This document shows, one piece after another, positions 23,778 through 33,562 of a stretch of 64,000 nt of DNA. Each line of letters begins with the position of its first letter. Position 1 is the stretch's first letter. Source of the stretch: Collinsella sp. (GTDB lineage: Bacteria > Actinomycetota > Coriobacteriia > Coriobacteriales > Coriobacteriaceae); contig DXMV01000002.1 of NCBI GenBank assembly GCA_019414055.1, positions 1 through 64,000 of the forward strand, written 5' to 3'. Below the pieces are notes generated by a model. The model did not search any database and was not told the origin of the DNA. It worked only from the letters and a program-made list of their open reading frames with translations. The position numbers and the translations under genes were made by a program.

Positions 23778-25037
23778 TTATGCCTCGGCGGAATCGAGGG
23801 CGCCCCTGTCGCCGGCCTCTGCGGCCTCCTCGGCAAGAACCTGCTTCTCGTACACCTTGAAGAACGGGTACCACACGAGCGTCGTCACCACAAAGATCAG
23901 CACGCACAGAAGCACGGCCTGGATGGAGCCCTCGGTGGCAAGCCAGGTGCTGATGGGAAGCGGGCAATACCACAGCTGGAACAAAATCTTGGGCACGGGG
24001 GCAAACAGCACGATCTTGGTGAAGAAGAACGAGATCAGGCTCGCAAGCACCGTGTTGATGCACATGGGGAGCATGAGGATCGGGTTCCAGACGATCGCGC
24101 CAAAGACCGTGGGCTCGTTGATGTTGAACAATGCCGGGACCACGACGGCTTTACCGAGCGCCTTGAGACGCTTGGAGCGCGAGAGGAAGAGCATCAGCGA
24201 AAGACCGAGCGTGCACCCCACGCCGCCGATCGTCAGATACGAGTAGTTGAACGAGCTCGTGAAGACGTTGGCGGCACCCGCAGTCATGTTGGCCTCGATG
24301 CCCGCAAGCCTGAGCGGCGTGGTGATAGGTGTGAGGATCCAAGCGGAGATGCCCATGGCGTAGAAGATCGTTCCGATCAAGTTGAACAGCGCAAAGCCCC
24401 ACCAGGTCTCGACGAAGTTCTGCAGTGGCATGAAGATCATCAGAACCGTGTTGTACAGGTCAAACCCGAGGTTGAGCACGACGATCCAACCGAGCAGCAC
24501 GATGGTGCCCAAGGGCAGCATCTGGTCAAACCAGGCGCGGATGAAATCGGGAAGCGAGGACTCCTCGCTAAAGAACGAGAACTTGCCAAACGCCCTGAGA
24601 ATCAGGCCCGTGATAATGCCGCAGACGATGGCGGCAAACATTCCGCCCGCGCCGAAGGCGCTATGGGCAAAGCCGATTGCCTCATCGGCCTGCAGGCGCG
24701 GCGTGATGCAGATACAAAAGAGGATGACGCCGCTGATACCGGCGATGATGCGCGATTTGCGCAGGCGGCTCTTCTCCATAAAGTTAAAGGGGATGAGAAA
24801 CGCCATCATGAGTGAGATCAGACCCATGGTCCAGTTGGTGAGCTGGCCAAACTGCGGCCACCATTCCCATCCAAAGGCAGACCCTGGAATGCTCAGCAGC
24901 GAGAAGATCGAGCCCAGAAAGATCAGGGGCATGGTCTGGTTGATAGAGTCCTTGAGCGTGATCACCCAAACGTTGTGGTTGATCTTGTTCATCATGGGGG
25001 TGAAGCTGGATTCCATCCAGTCGAGCAGCTTTTTCAT
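23778..25037 (-). CDS. PTS cellobiose-type IIC permease
   Basis: Membrane transporter subunit of 419 residues that imports a beta-glucoside while it is phosphorylated by IIB. About ten hydrophobic segments are visible, beginning near residue 27. The family block with VVPALFNINEPTVFGAIVWN followed by PILMLPM is present, and GGVGCTLGLSLML lies upstream of it. The start ATG 25037 is 9 bases after the IIB stop. The C-terminal tail is acidic and Ala/Glu-rich (EEAAEAGDRGALDSAEA), probably cytoplasmic. Confidence 0.93.
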   Translation of the reverse strand: MKKLLDWMESSFTPMMNKINHNVWVITLKDSINQTMPLIFLGSIFSLLSIPGSAFGWEWWPQFGQLTNWTMGLISLMMAFLIPFNFMEKSRLRKSRIIAGISGVILFCICITPRLQADEAIGFAHSAFGAGGMFAAIVCGIITGLILRAFGKFSFFSEESSLPDFIRAWFDQMLPLGTIVLLGWIVVLNLGFDLYNTVLMIFMPLQNFVETWWGFALFNLIGTIFYAMGISAWILTPITTPLRLAGIEANMTAGAANVFTSSFNYSYLTIGGVGCTLGLSLMLFLSRSKRLKALGKAVVVPALFNINEPTVFGAIVWNPILMLPMCINTVLASLISFFFTKIVLFAPVPKILFQLWYCPLPISTWLATEGSIQAVLLCVLIFVVTTLVWYPFFKVYEKQVLAEEAAEAGDRGALDSAEA

Positions 25038-25046
25038 CCGATCCCC

Positions 25047-25358
25047 CTAGCCGATATTGCTGAGCAGGTCGTCGAGCGCGGCGGCGCCGTCGAGCTTTGA
25101 GTAGTACTCCGCCTTCATAAGGATCACCTTCACATCGGCGCCCTGCGTGTACTCATCGATGTCGTCGAGGATGTAGGCGAGGTGCGGACCGACCATAAGG
25201 GCATCGATCTCGTCGATATAATTCTCGATCTCGCTTTCGCTGCGGGCGGTCACCGCGATATCGAGGCCGCGCTCCTTGATCACCTTGCGCATATTGGCAG
25301 CCATAAAGCCAGAGCTTGCGCCCGAGCCGCATACGAGCAGAACGTTGAGCTTAGACAT
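25047..25358 (-). CDS. PTS lactose/cellobiose-family IIB component
   Basis: A 103-residue cytoplasmic phosphotransfer protein. The phosphorylated cysteine is C10 in NVLLVCGSGASSGFMAANMR, and the P-loop-like GSGASSGFMA follows it. ATG 25358 follows GAAAGGATACGACC. It is the first gene of the operon. A 243-base divergent region separates it from the PRD regulator gene and should hold both promoters; short GCAAG-rich inverted stretches around 25450-25480 are possible regulator sites, with no clear operator. Confidence 0.92.
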   Translation of the reverse strand: MSKLNVLLVCGSGASSGFMAANMRKVIKERGLDIAVTARSESEIENYIDEIDALMVGPHLAYILDDIDEYTQGADVKVILMKAEYYSKLDGAAALDDLLSNIG

Positions 25359-25601
25359 GGTCGTATCCTTTCTTGCCACGCTTGTCCGCGTGATTTCTGT
25401 TTTGTGTCGCTGCAAGGGCCCTTGCCTTTTGACGCTTCAACCCTACCCCGTTGCGCGCAAGAACGCATCTTGCGTTTTGCACACCCGTTGTGAAACGCGC
25501 GTATCGGTCCCGATTCACCCCCTGCATGCAAGTCCTCACTTGCCCGCCTTTGCAATTTGACGGAATATGAGACGCAGGAAATCAAGGTAGAAGGAGCTAT
25601 C

Positions 25602-27506
25602 GTGAGGGCGGTACATCATCAGCTTATCCGCAGTCTTGTCAGCAACTCGCCGCAGACGGCCGCGACACTCGCCGAGACGCTCGATGTGAGCGTGCGAAGC
25701 ATCAGGACCTATGTCCGCGAGATTAACACCTCATGGCCCGGAATCCTCACCTCAACGCCTGTCGGCTACACAATCGACCGCAACCTTGCGGCAGACGTCC
25801 TCAAGACGGACGACGGAGAGCGCTTCGGCTCCTCAAAGGAACGCAGCGACTACATCGTCAACCATCTGATCGTGCAGCCCGATGGAGACCCCATCGACCT
25901 GTGGGACCTATGTGACGAGATGTCGGTAAGCATGTCGACGCTCAAAACGGACCTCGCGCGCGCCAAGCGCACCCTCGCGCGCAACGACCTTGAGCTTGTT
26001 ACCCACCGAGACCGCATCTCCCTCAACGGAACGGAGCGCAACAAGCGCAAGCTCCTCTCGGGCATGCTTCGGCAAGAGACAAACAACGGCTTCATGGGTA
26101 CCGACGCGCTCTCACGGGCCTTTCCCGATATCGACATCAAGTCCGTTCAACAGCTGGTGAGCGACACGCTCTATCGCCACCATCGCTTTATCAACGACTA
26201 TGCGCTCTCGGACCTGCTGCTGCACCTCGCAATCTCAATCGATCGCATCCGCAGGTCCGAAAGTCTCGATGCCGGCGATACCGCGGACCTACCGGAGGAG
26301 GACCGCACCATCGCCTGCGAGCTCGCGGACGCCCTGGGGGCTTCCCTCTCGATTGAGTTTCCCGCAGAAGAGCTTCGCGAGCTCACCCTGCTCATCATGG
26401 CGCGTTCGACCGATATCGACTACCGTTCGGCAACCGAAAGCAACCTTGCGGAGCTTATCGGCACGGACTGCATGGCGCTCGTCGAAAAGCTCGCCGCGCA
26501 ATTCAATGAACTCTATGGCATCGACCTTTCTGATCGGGGCTTTCTTGTGCGCTTTGGCCTGCATGTGCGAGGTCTCCTTGTCCGGGCGCGCACCCAAAAG
26601 CCCTCGCGCAACCCGCTTACCGAAAGCGTCAAAACCGGTTGCCCCCTTATCTACGATGCCGCCGTCGCACTCGCATCGACCATCACCAACGATCTTGGCG
26701 TCACGATCAACGATGACGAGATCGCGTATATCGCCCTGCACCTTGGCAGCGCCGTCGGCACCCAGCGCGAAGCTGACGCCAAGGCAAAGGCAACCATTTT
26801 CTGCCCCTCCTATTACGATATGGGGCCACGCCTCGTCGAACAGCTCGCTGGGCGCTTTGGCGAGCAGCTCATGATCACGCGCATCGCGACAGACGAGGCG
26901 GAGCTCACGGACTGCCCCGACGACCTCGTCATCTGCATCTCGCCCATCCAGAGCGTGCTCCAAGTCCCAACGCTCCAGATCGCCCCCGTGCCCTCAAGCA
27001 CCGACATCGCAAACCTCAGAAGCAAGGTCGAGGGCATCTTGGACGCACGTAAGCGCTCCGCGTTCAAAGACCTGCTGCACGAACTCATCGATCCTGTGCT
27101 CTTTGAGGTTCGGGACGATCTTTCCGACCGCGCCGCCTGCATCGAACACATGGGGCGCGGCCTGGTCGACAGCGGTTTTGCGGATAGGCCCTATATCGAC
27201 AAGGTATTTGAACGCGAGGAAATGTCCTCGACTGCCATGGGGGCATTTGCCATGCCCCATACCGTGGGACTCGTCGGCAAGCATTCCCGCATTTCCGTGC
27301 TCATCTCCAAAAAGCCCATCCAATGGCAGGATACGCAGGTCAACCTCGTTCTCATGCTGTGCTTTAGCCCGGCGGAGCGCTCGTCGTTCAACACGGTATT
27401 CGACCGCGTGGCGGGCTCTCTCATCGAACCCGCCAACATACGTCGACTTTTGGAATGCACATCATACGAAGCCTTCGTCGACGCGCTCGCCAGCTTGGCC
27501 AATTAG
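25602..27506 (+). CDS. PRD-containing PTS transcriptional activator (LicR/MtlR type)
   Basis: A 634-residue regulator probably controlling the divergent beta-glucoside PTS operon. Domains in order are: N-terminal HTH (LVSNSPQTAATLAETLDVSV then RSIRTYVREI), a second HTH-like segment near residue 105-140 (DEMSVSMSTLKTDLARAKRT), PRD1 with a histidine at about 208, PRD2 with a histidine at about 380 (YIALHLGS), a IIB-like segment near 400-460, and a C-terminal IIA-fructose-type domain with H553 in GAFAMPH. The IIB-like region lacks an obvious phospho-cysteine. The start is GTG 25602, with AAGGAG at the right distance; the upstream in-frame codons are non-conserved. Activity should depend on PTS phosphorylation. 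Confidence 0.9.
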   Translation: MRAVHHQLIRSLVSNSPQTAATLAETLDVSVRSIRTYVREINTSWPGILTSTPVGYTIDRNLAADVLKTDDGERFGSSKERSDYIVNHLIVQPDGDPIDLWDLCDEMSVSMSTLKTDLARAKRTLARNDLELVTHRDRISLNGTERNKRKLLSGMLRQETNNGFMGTDALSRAFPDIDIKSVQQLVSDTLYRHHRFINDYALSDLLLHLAISIDRIRRSESLDAGDTADLPEEDRTIACELADALGASLSIEFPAEELRELTLLIMARSTDIDYRSATESNLAELIGTDCMALVEKLAAQFNELYGIDLSDRGFLVRFGLHVRGLLVRARTQKPSRNPLTESVKTGCPLIYDAAVALASTITNDLGVTINDDEIAYIALHLGSAVGTQREADAKAKATIFCPSYYDMGPRLVEQLAGRFGEQLMITRIATDEAELTDCPDDLVICISPIQSVLQVPTLQIAPVPSSTDIANLRSKVEGILDARKRSAFKDLLHELIDPVLFEVRDDLSDRAACIEHMGRGLVDSGFADRPYIDKVFEREEMSSTAMGAFAMPHTVGLVGKHSRISVLISKKPIQWQDTQVNLVLMLCFSPAERSSFNTVFDRVAGSLIEPANIRRLLECTSYEAFVDALASLAN

Positions 27507-27842
27507 GCTTACAGCAACCTTCCCGCTCGGCGGATACCTGCTGCGTATCGACGGCGCGGTTCTTGAGCGTACGCTTGATCATGGCGTACCTCGCATCCTC
27601 GGAGCACGCAACCGCGTAGCCCGAGCCGGCTCAGGGAAACGGGACCGCTCTAACCGCACCAGACAGCGCTCGCAATACCAGCCAAAAGCCCCGTCTCAAA
27701 TGAGCTACGTCGTTATAGGAAATGCCGATAGCGAAGCATCTTCGATTGGTATTCCCAAATAGCGAGTAAAACTCCACCGTGGCGTAGTGGTGCTGTAGAA
27801 TCCTTACAACACATCGCACTAAAGTATCTAAAGGAGCACGAT
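27507..27842. other. intergenic region before metF
   Basis: About 335 bases with no recognisable gene. The right end carries TAAAGGAGC, the metF ribosome site. I looked for SAM, cobalamin and S-box-like riboswitch cores and saw none that I could defend. Confidence 0.4.
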
Positions 27843-28715
27843 ATGCGCGTCGACGAGGTTTTTAAGCAGGCAGCATCCCAGGGCACCGCGCCCGTTTCGT
27901 TTGAGATGTTCCCGCCCAAGGGCGAGCTTTCCCTCGACACGGCTCGCGAGGTGGCAGGCAATCTGTGCAAGCTTTCGCCGAGATTTGTCTCGGTCACCTG
28001 CTCGGCCGGCGGCTCGGGCAACGGCGCCACCACCGCCCCCATCGCGCATATGATTACGAGCGAATTCGATACACCCTCGGTGGCACACCTTACCTGCGTG
28101 GGCCGCTCGCACGCCGATATCGCCGCCAAGATCGACGAATACCGCTCCGCCGGCGTTGAAAACATCCTGGCCCTGCGCGGCGATCTTCCCGCTGGCGCGA
28201 CCGAGGACAACAAGCCCGCCTCGGACTACACCTACGCCCGCGACCTCATCCCCGAGCTCGTCGACGCCGGCTTTTGTGTGGGCGCCGCAGCCTACCCCGA
28301 GGGCCACATTGCCTGTGAGGATCTCAACCTCTCGGTCGAGCACCTCAAACAAAAGCAAGATGCCGGCGCAAGCTTCTTTGTGACACAGCTCTTCTTTGAT
28401 AACGAGTGCTTCTATCGCTTCCGCGAGCTTGCCGACAAGGCCGGCATCACCGTGCCTATCACCGCGGGCATCATGCCGTTTATGGGCAAGTCGCAGATCA
28501 GCCGCATGGTCTTTATGTGCGGCGCGTCGCTGCCCTCCCCCGTCATCAAGATCCTCGCCAAATACGAGAACGACCCCGAGAGCCTGCAGGCGGCCGGTGT
28601 AGATTATGCTGCTCGTCAGCTTTGCGACCTTAAGGAGCACGGTGCCGACGGTCTGCACCTGTACACTATGAACCGTCCTGCAATCGCCGCAACCATTATG
28701 GAGCGCCTGGGGTAA
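27843..28715 (+). CDS. metF: 5,10-methylenetetrahydrofolate reductase
   Basis: Reduces methylene-THF to methyl-THF, the methyl donor for methionine synthase. The 290-residue protein shows the TIM-barrel opening APVSFEMFPPKGELSLDTA, the catalytic Glu in FEMFPPK, HLTCVGRSHADIAAKIDEYR, ILALRGDLPAG and FFVTQLFFDNECFYRF. ATG 27843 follows AAAGGAGC. The stop overlaps the start of the next gene (TAATG), giving a metF, activation-domain, metH operon. Confidence 0.95.
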   Translation: MRVDEVFKQAASQGTAPVSFEMFPPKGELSLDTAREVAGNLCKLSPRFVSVTCSAGGSGNGATTAPIAHMITSEFDTPSVAHLTCVGRSHADIAAKIDEYRSAGVENILALRGDLPAGATEDNKPASDYTYARDLIPELVDAGFCVGAAAYPEGHIACEDLNLSVEHLKQKQDAGASFFVTQLFFDNECFYRFRELADKAGITVPITAGIMPFMGKSQISRMVFMCGASLPSPVIKILAKYENDPESLQAAGVDYAARQLCDLKEHGADGLHLYTMNRPAIAATIMERLG

Positions 28716-29503
28716 TGGAAAAACCGCACATCGATACAACCGTTGTTGAAGTGCCGGCCGACCTTGCGTCGCCGGCGCTTTACCGTATCGACGCTGCCCA
28801 CCACCCTCGTGTCGACCGTGCCGAGATGCTGCGGTATCTGGGCTACGGCGGCCAGCAGATTGAGCCCGAGCTGTCCCGACGAATTGAGCTTGTCGTTGAG
28901 CGCCTAGAGCTGGATATCGAACCCCGCGGCGTGCGACGCGTGTTTGCCATCGATGCCACGGGCGTGGACGAGCAGGGAGAGCCTTGCATCCGCTTGGTTG
29001 GCACCAATGTTGAGCTGCGGGGTCGTGATATCTATCGCCACCTTAAGGACGCCCGCCTGGCGGCACTCATGGCATGCACCCTCGGCATGGACGCCGAGCG
29101 TCGCCTGCGCACCACGGGAGCTCAGCAGCCCCTAGAGGGAGCCGTGCTCGATGCCGCGTGCTCCGCCTATGTAGAAGCTGCTGTTGAGCAGATGGACCAG
29201 CAGGCCAAGGCTGCGGCCGCTGCACACGGGCTCGCCGGCAACTGGCGCTTCAGTCCCGGCTACGGCGACTGCCCACTTACGGCCCAGCGCTCGATCGTGG
29301 CTGCGCTCAACGCTACGCGGCTCATCGGGCTTACCGTCACCCCCACCAGCCTGCTCATGCCCACCAAGAGCGTGACCGCGGTGATTGGTCTGTTCGACGG
29401 CGAAGTCCACGACGCCCAGAGCCGCCCCACCTGCAATATCTGCCGCATGCGCGAGCACTGCCGCTTCCGCGCTGCCCACACCACCTGCTATTCCAGCCAT
29501 TAG
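28715..29503 (+). CDS. stand-alone methionine synthase activation-domain protein
   Basis: A 262-residue protein corresponding to the C-terminal reactivation domain of cobalamin-dependent methionine synthase, here as a separate gene. The SAM-binding signature appears as NWRFSPGYGDCPL, followed by LNATRLIGLTVTPTSLLMPT and KSVTAVIGL. A C-terminal cysteine cluster CNICRMREHC is unusual for the classical domain and could bind a metal or iron-sulfur cluster. It overlaps metF by one base and ends nine bases before metH, which lacks this domain. It most likely re-methylates oxidised cob(II)alamin on MetH with SAM and an electron donor. Confidence 0.85.
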   Translation: MEKPHIDTTVVEVPADLASPALYRIDAAHHPRVDRAEMLRYLGYGGQQIEPELSRRIELVVERLELDIEPRGVRRVFAIDATGVDEQGEPCIRLVGTNVELRGRDIYRHLKDARLAALMACTLGMDAERRLRTTGAQQPLEGAVLDAACSAYVEAAVEQMDQQAKAAAAAHGLAGNWRFSPGYGDCPLTAQRSIVAALNATRLIGLTVTPTSLLMPTKSVTAVIGLFDGEVHDAQSRPTCNICRMREHCRFRAAHTTCYSSH

Positions 29504-29512
29504 GAGCCATCG

Positions 29513-32071
29513 ATGTTTACTCCGCTTATCACTCATGATCTGGACGGTGCCGCGCTGGCGGCACCCGTTGATGCCGCACGCCGTAATGGCGCCACGTACA
29601 AGACGCGCACGATCGACGACCTTCGCATTAAGGACGATCGCCTGCGTGCGGCCATCGAGGGCACGGGGCACCTGCTGTTCGACGGCGGCATGGGCACCAT
29701 GCTGCAGGCGGCCGGCATGAAGGCGGGCGCCCTGCCCGAGCTGCTCAACTTTGAGGAGCCCCAGGTCATTACCGACATTCAGCGTCAGTACGTCGAGGCC
29801 GGCTGCGACGTGATCACCGCCAACACCTTTGGCGCCAACGCGCACAAGCTCGACGGTACCGCCACCGTGGCAGACGTCTTTGCCGCGGCCATCACCTGCG
29901 CCCGCGAGGCCGGCGCCCGCTACGTCGCCGGTGACATCGGCCCCATCGGTGCCTTACTGCGCCCCCTGGGTACCCTCAGCTTTGACGAGGCCTATGACCT
30001 CTTTGCCGAGGAGGTGCGCGCCGGCGTCGATGCGGGCGTGGACCTCTTTATTATCGAGACCATGACCGACCTTGCCGAGATCAAGGCGGCCGTCCTCGCC
30101 TGCCGCGAGAACTCCGACCTGCCCGTCTTTGCCACCATGACCTTTGAGGAAGACGGCCGCACCTTCCTGGGCACGAGTCCCGAGGTTACCGCCATCACGC
30201 TCGATGCCATCGGCGCCGACGTTTTGGGTATCAACTGCAGCCAGGGACCGGCCGAGCTCCGAGGGCTCGCCGCTCGCATGCTCACCGTTACGGACAAGCC
30301 CGTTATGGTGCAGGCCAACGCAGGACTGCCCCGCGTGGACGACGACGGCAACACCGTCTTTGATATCCAGGCGCCCGAGTACGCCGTGGCCGTCGCCGGC
30401 ATGATCGAGGACGGCGTGAGCGTCGTGGGCGGCTGCTGCGGCACCACGCCGGCGCACATGGCCGCCTTGCGCACCCTCATCGACAACCACACGCCCAGCC
30501 CGCGTCACCGCAAGCCCAGCATGTCGGTCACGAGCGCCCAGACGGTCGTGGATCTTCCCTGCGACGGCCACAAGATCGCCGTCATCGGCGAGCGCATCAA
30601 TCCCACCGGCAAAAAGCGCCTGCAGCAGGCCCTGCGCGACGGCGACCTGGACTACGTCGTGAGCCAGGGCATCAGCCAGCAAGAGCAGGGTGCCGATATC
30701 CTGGACGTCAACGTGGGCCTGCCCGAGATCGACGAGGTCAGGATCATCCAGCAGGCCACCGAGCAGCTCCAGGGCTCCACGCTGCTGCCGCTGCAGATCG
30801 ACTCCACCGACCCCGCAGCCGTCGAGGCCGCCGTGCGCCGCTACGCCGGCAAGCCCATCATCAACTCGGTCAATGGCAAACAGCAGATCATGGATGAGAT
30901 CTTTCCGCTGGTCGCCCACTATGGAACCAACGTCGTCGGCCTCACGCTCGACGAAGGCGGCATCCCCGATACCGCCGAGGCTCGCTTCGCCATCGCCGAG
31001 CGCATCGTGGCCGAGGCCGCCCGCTACGGCATCGGCCCGGACCGCATCCTCATCGACTGCCTGGTCATGACCGCCTCGACCAACCAGCGCCAGGCTGAGC
31101 AGATCCTGCGCGCCATGTCTATGTGCAAGGAGCGCCTGGGCGTCAAATGCGCACTCGGCGTGTCGAACATCAGCTTTGGCCTGCCCGCGCGGCCGCTGCT
31201 GGGCTCGGTCTTTTTGGCCGCCGCCTTTGGTGCAGGTCTGGACGCCCCCATCATGAACCCGGGTTCCAAGCGCTTTATGGATACCGTCTACAGCTATCGC
31301 GTGCTGAGCGTTGAGGACGAGGGCTCGACCGGATACATCGAGCGCTACGCCGGCTGGACCGATCCGTATAAGATCGCCGCGAACCCGGCAGCGGCCCAGA
31401 CCGCATCGACCGACGCCGCGCCCGCTGCTGACACCGCCGGCACCGACGGCAACGACGACCCCATCCGCCACATGGTCGTCTCGGGCCGCAAGGGCGAAAT
31501 TGCGGCCGAGACCGAGCGCCTGCTGGCCGACCACGACGCTATGGAACTCATCAACAATCACTTTATCCCCGCCCTCGACGAGGTCGGAGTCCTCTTTGAC
31601 CAGGGCAAGTTCTTCTTGCCGCAGCTCATGGCCTCGGCCGAGGCCGCGCGCGTGGGCTTCGATACCATCAAACGCCTGATGCCCGCCGGCGAGATTGCCG
31701 ACAAGGGTAAGATCTGCGTGGCCACCGTCAAGGGCGACATCCACGATATTGGCAAGAACATCGTCAAAATGCTGCTCGACAACTACGGCTACACCGTCTT
31801 TGACCTTGGCCGCGACGTCGATCCACAGGAGGTACTCAAGACCGTCAAGGAGCGTGACATCAAGCTCGTCGGCCTCTCGGCGCTTATGACCACCACGGTC
31901 GTCGCCATGGAAGAGACCATCAAGTTGCTCCATGCCGAGGTTCCAGGCGTCAAGATCATCGTAGGCGGCGCCGTGCTCACCCCCGAATATGCCAAGCAGA
32001 TCGGCGCGGACTACTACGCCAAGGACGCCGCCGAAAGCGCCCGTATCGCCGAAGAGGTCTTTGGGCAGTAA
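29513..32071 (+). CDS. metH: cobalamin-dependent methionine synthase lacking the activation domain
   Basis: Transfers a methyl group from methyl-THF to homocysteine through cobalamin. The 852-residue protein contains a homocysteine-binding domain (FDGGMGTMLQ; zinc cysteines in NCSQGP and GGCCGTTPAHM) and a pterin-binding domain (AVIGERINPTGKKRLQQALR). The helical cap and cobalamin domain have the DxHxxG motif at 742-747 (GDIHDIGKNIVK), and the protein ends ...RIAEEVFGQ directly after the B12 domain. Standard MetH is about 1,200 residues; the missing reactivation domain is supplied by the gene immediately upstream. ATG 29513 follows TAGGAGCC. Between pterin and B12 domains is an Ala/Thr/Asp-rich linker (AAQTASTDAAPAADTAGTDG). 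Confidence 0.95.
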   Translation: MFTPLITHDLDGAALAAPVDAARRNGATYKTRTIDDLRIKDDRLRAAIEGTGHLLFDGGMGTMLQAAGMKAGALPELLNFEEPQVITDIQRQYVEAGCDVITANTFGANAHKLDGTATVADVFAAAITCAREAGARYVAGDIGPIGALLRPLGTLSFDEAYDLFAEEVRAGVDAGVDLFIIETMTDLAEIKAAVLACRENSDLPVFATMTFEEDGRTFLGTSPEVTAITLDAIGADVLGINCSQGPAELRGLAARMLTVTDKPVMVQANAGLPRVDDDGNTVFDIQAPEYAVAVAGMIEDGVSVVGGCCGTTPAHMAALRTLIDNHTPSPRHRKPSMSVTSAQTVVDLPCDGHKIAVIGERINPTGKKRLQQALRDGDLDYVVSQGISQQEQGADILDVNVGLPEIDEVRIIQQATEQLQGSTLLPLQIDSTDPAAVEAAVRRYAGKPIINSVNGKQQIMDEIFPLVAHYGTNVVGLTLDEGGIPDTAEARFAIAERIVAEAARYGIGPDRILIDCLVMTASTNQRQAEQILRAMSMCKERLGVKCALGVSNISFGLPARPLLGSVFLAAAFGAGLDAPIMNPGSKRFMDTVYSYRVLSVEDEGSTGYIERYAGWTDPYKIAANPAAAQTASTDAAPAADTAGTDGNDDPIRHMVVSGRKGEIAAETERLLADHDAMELINNHFIPALDEVGVLFDQGKFFLPQLMASAEAARVGFDTIKRLMPAGEIADKGKICVATVKGDIHDIGKNIVKMLLDNYGYTVFDLGRDVDPQEVLKTVKERDIKLVGLSALMTTTVVAMEETIKLLHAEVPGVKIIVGGAVLTPEYAKQIGADYYAKDAAESARIAEEVFGQ

Positions 32072-32096
32072 CACAACGGAAACAACCGAGCACCAA

Positions 32097-32134
32097 AACG
32101 TGCCGCATGCGCCACTTGGCACGTGCGGCACGTT
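32097..32134 (+). terminator. hairpin after metH, possible terminator
   Basis: AACGTGCCGCA and TGCGGCACGTT form an 11-bp perfect stem whose 16-base loop can partly pair again (GCC/GGC). There is no T-tract, so it may act as a regulatory or processing structure. Confidence 0.45.
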
Positions 32135-32179
32135 AGAATAGATAAGATTATGCTCGTTTTGGCAGATAGGAGCGCAAGG

Positions 32180-33544
32180 ATGGCGATCACGCCCGCAGAA
32201 ATCGCGGAAACCCGCGGCATGGTTGAGGAGCAGAACCTCGACATCAGGACCATCACCATGGGTGTTTCGCTCATGGGTTGCGGCGACGAGAACCTCGACC
32301 GCATGTGCACGAAGATCTACGACCACGTGACGCACACGGCTGAGCATCTGGTCGAGACCGCCGAGAACCTCGAACGCGAGTACGGTATCCCCATCGTCAA
32401 CAAGCGCGTCTCCGTCACCCCGGTGGCGCAGATCGCCGCGTGCTGCAAGGATGAGGACCTCACCCCCATCGCGCATGCCCTCGACCGCGCGGCAGAGACG
32501 CTCGGCATCGATTACCTGGGTGGCTTCTCCGCACTCGTCCAGAAGGGCATCGGCGACGCCGATCGCCGCGTCATCCAGTCCATCCCCCAGGCGCTCGCTA
32601 CCACCAGCCGCGTCTGCTCCAGTGTCAACGTCGCTAGCCTGCGCGCCGGCATCAACATGGACGCCGTGCTTATGGCCGCCCAGACCATCATCGATGCCGC
32701 TAAACTCACGGCCGACCAGGATTCCGTCGGCGCTTCCAAGTTTGTCTGCTTTGCCAACATGGTCGAGGACTCCCCGTTTATGGCGGGCGCCGTCCACGGC
32801 GGTGGCGAGGCCGACGCCGTCATCAACGTAGGCGTCTCGGGCCCCGGCGTTATGGCCGCAGCCCTGGAGACGCTGCCCGATTCCGCATCGATGATGGAAG
32901 TCGCCGAGAAGATTAAGCAGACCGCCTTTAAGATCACCCGTGCCGGTGAGCTCATGAGCCGCGAGGCCGCCCATCGCCTGGGTGTCGAGAAGGGCATTGT
33001 CGACCTGTCGCTGGCTCCCACGCCTGCCATCGGCGACTCCGTCGCACGCATCCTCGAGATCATCGGCGTGGGCACCTGTGGTGGCCCGGGCACGACCTGC
33101 GCGCTCGCCATGCTCAACGATGCCGTCAAGAAGGGCGGCGTCATGGCCAGCTCCAGCGTGGGCGGTCTCTCCGGCGCCTTTATCCCCGTATCCGAGGACG
33201 CCGGCATGATCGCCGCCGTCGAGGCCGGTGCACTTTCGCTCGAGAAGCTCGAGGCCATGACCTGCGTGTGCTCCGTTGGCCTGGACATGATCGCCATCCC
33301 CGGCGACACCCCGGTCGAGACCATCGCCGGCATCATCGCCGACGAGATGGCTATCGGCGTCATCAACAACAAGACCACGGCCGTCCGCGTGATTCCCGCC
33401 ATCGGCAAGGGCGTGGGCGACTGCGTCGAGTACGGCGGCCTGTTTGGCCGTGCGCCCATCATGCCGGTGAACCCCAACGCCGGCACCGTGCTTGCCCACC
33501 GTGGCGGACGCTTCCCGGCGCCGCTGAACTCGCTCAAGAACTAG
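32180..33544 (+). CDS. UPF0210/DUF711 family protein
   Basis: A 454-residue cytoplasmic protein of a widespread but uncharacterised family that adopts a pyruvate formate-lyase-like barrel in solved members. Recognisable segments are IRTITMGVSLMGCGDENLDR, VNVGVSGPGVMAAALE, and GTCGGPGTTCALAMLNDAVK (glycine-rich). The start at ATG 32180 (MAITPAEIAETRGMV) follows AGGAGCGCAAGG. In many genomes an ACT-domain gene precedes this family; none is adjacent here. The length is as expected. The substrate is unknown. Confidence 0.85.
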   Translation: MAITPAEIAETRGMVEEQNLDIRTITMGVSLMGCGDENLDRMCTKIYDHVTHTAEHLVETAENLEREYGIPIVNKRVSVTPVAQIAACCKDEDLTPIAHALDRAAETLGIDYLGGFSALVQKGIGDADRRVIQSIPQALATTSRVCSSVNVASLRAGINMDAVLMAAQTIIDAAKLTADQDSVGASKFVCFANMVEDSPFMAGAVHGGGEADAVINVGVSGPGVMAAALETLPDSASMMEVAEKIKQTAFKITRAGELMSREAAHRLGVEKGIVDLSLAPTPAIGDSVARILEIIGVGTCGGPGTTCALAMLNDAVKKGGVMASSSVGGLSGAFIPVSEDAGMIAAVEAGALSLEKLEAMTCVCSVGLDMIAIPGDTPVETIAGIIADEMAIGVINNKTTAVRVIPAIGKGVGDCVEYGGLFGRAPIMPVNPNAGTVLAHRGGRFPAPLNSLKN

Positions 33545-33562
33545 CCCAGGGATACGAGGCGA

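Noticed and set aside
27507..27842. SAM or cobalamin riboswitch before metF
   Set aside because: No recognisable core motif or terminator/antiterminator pair was seen in the leader.
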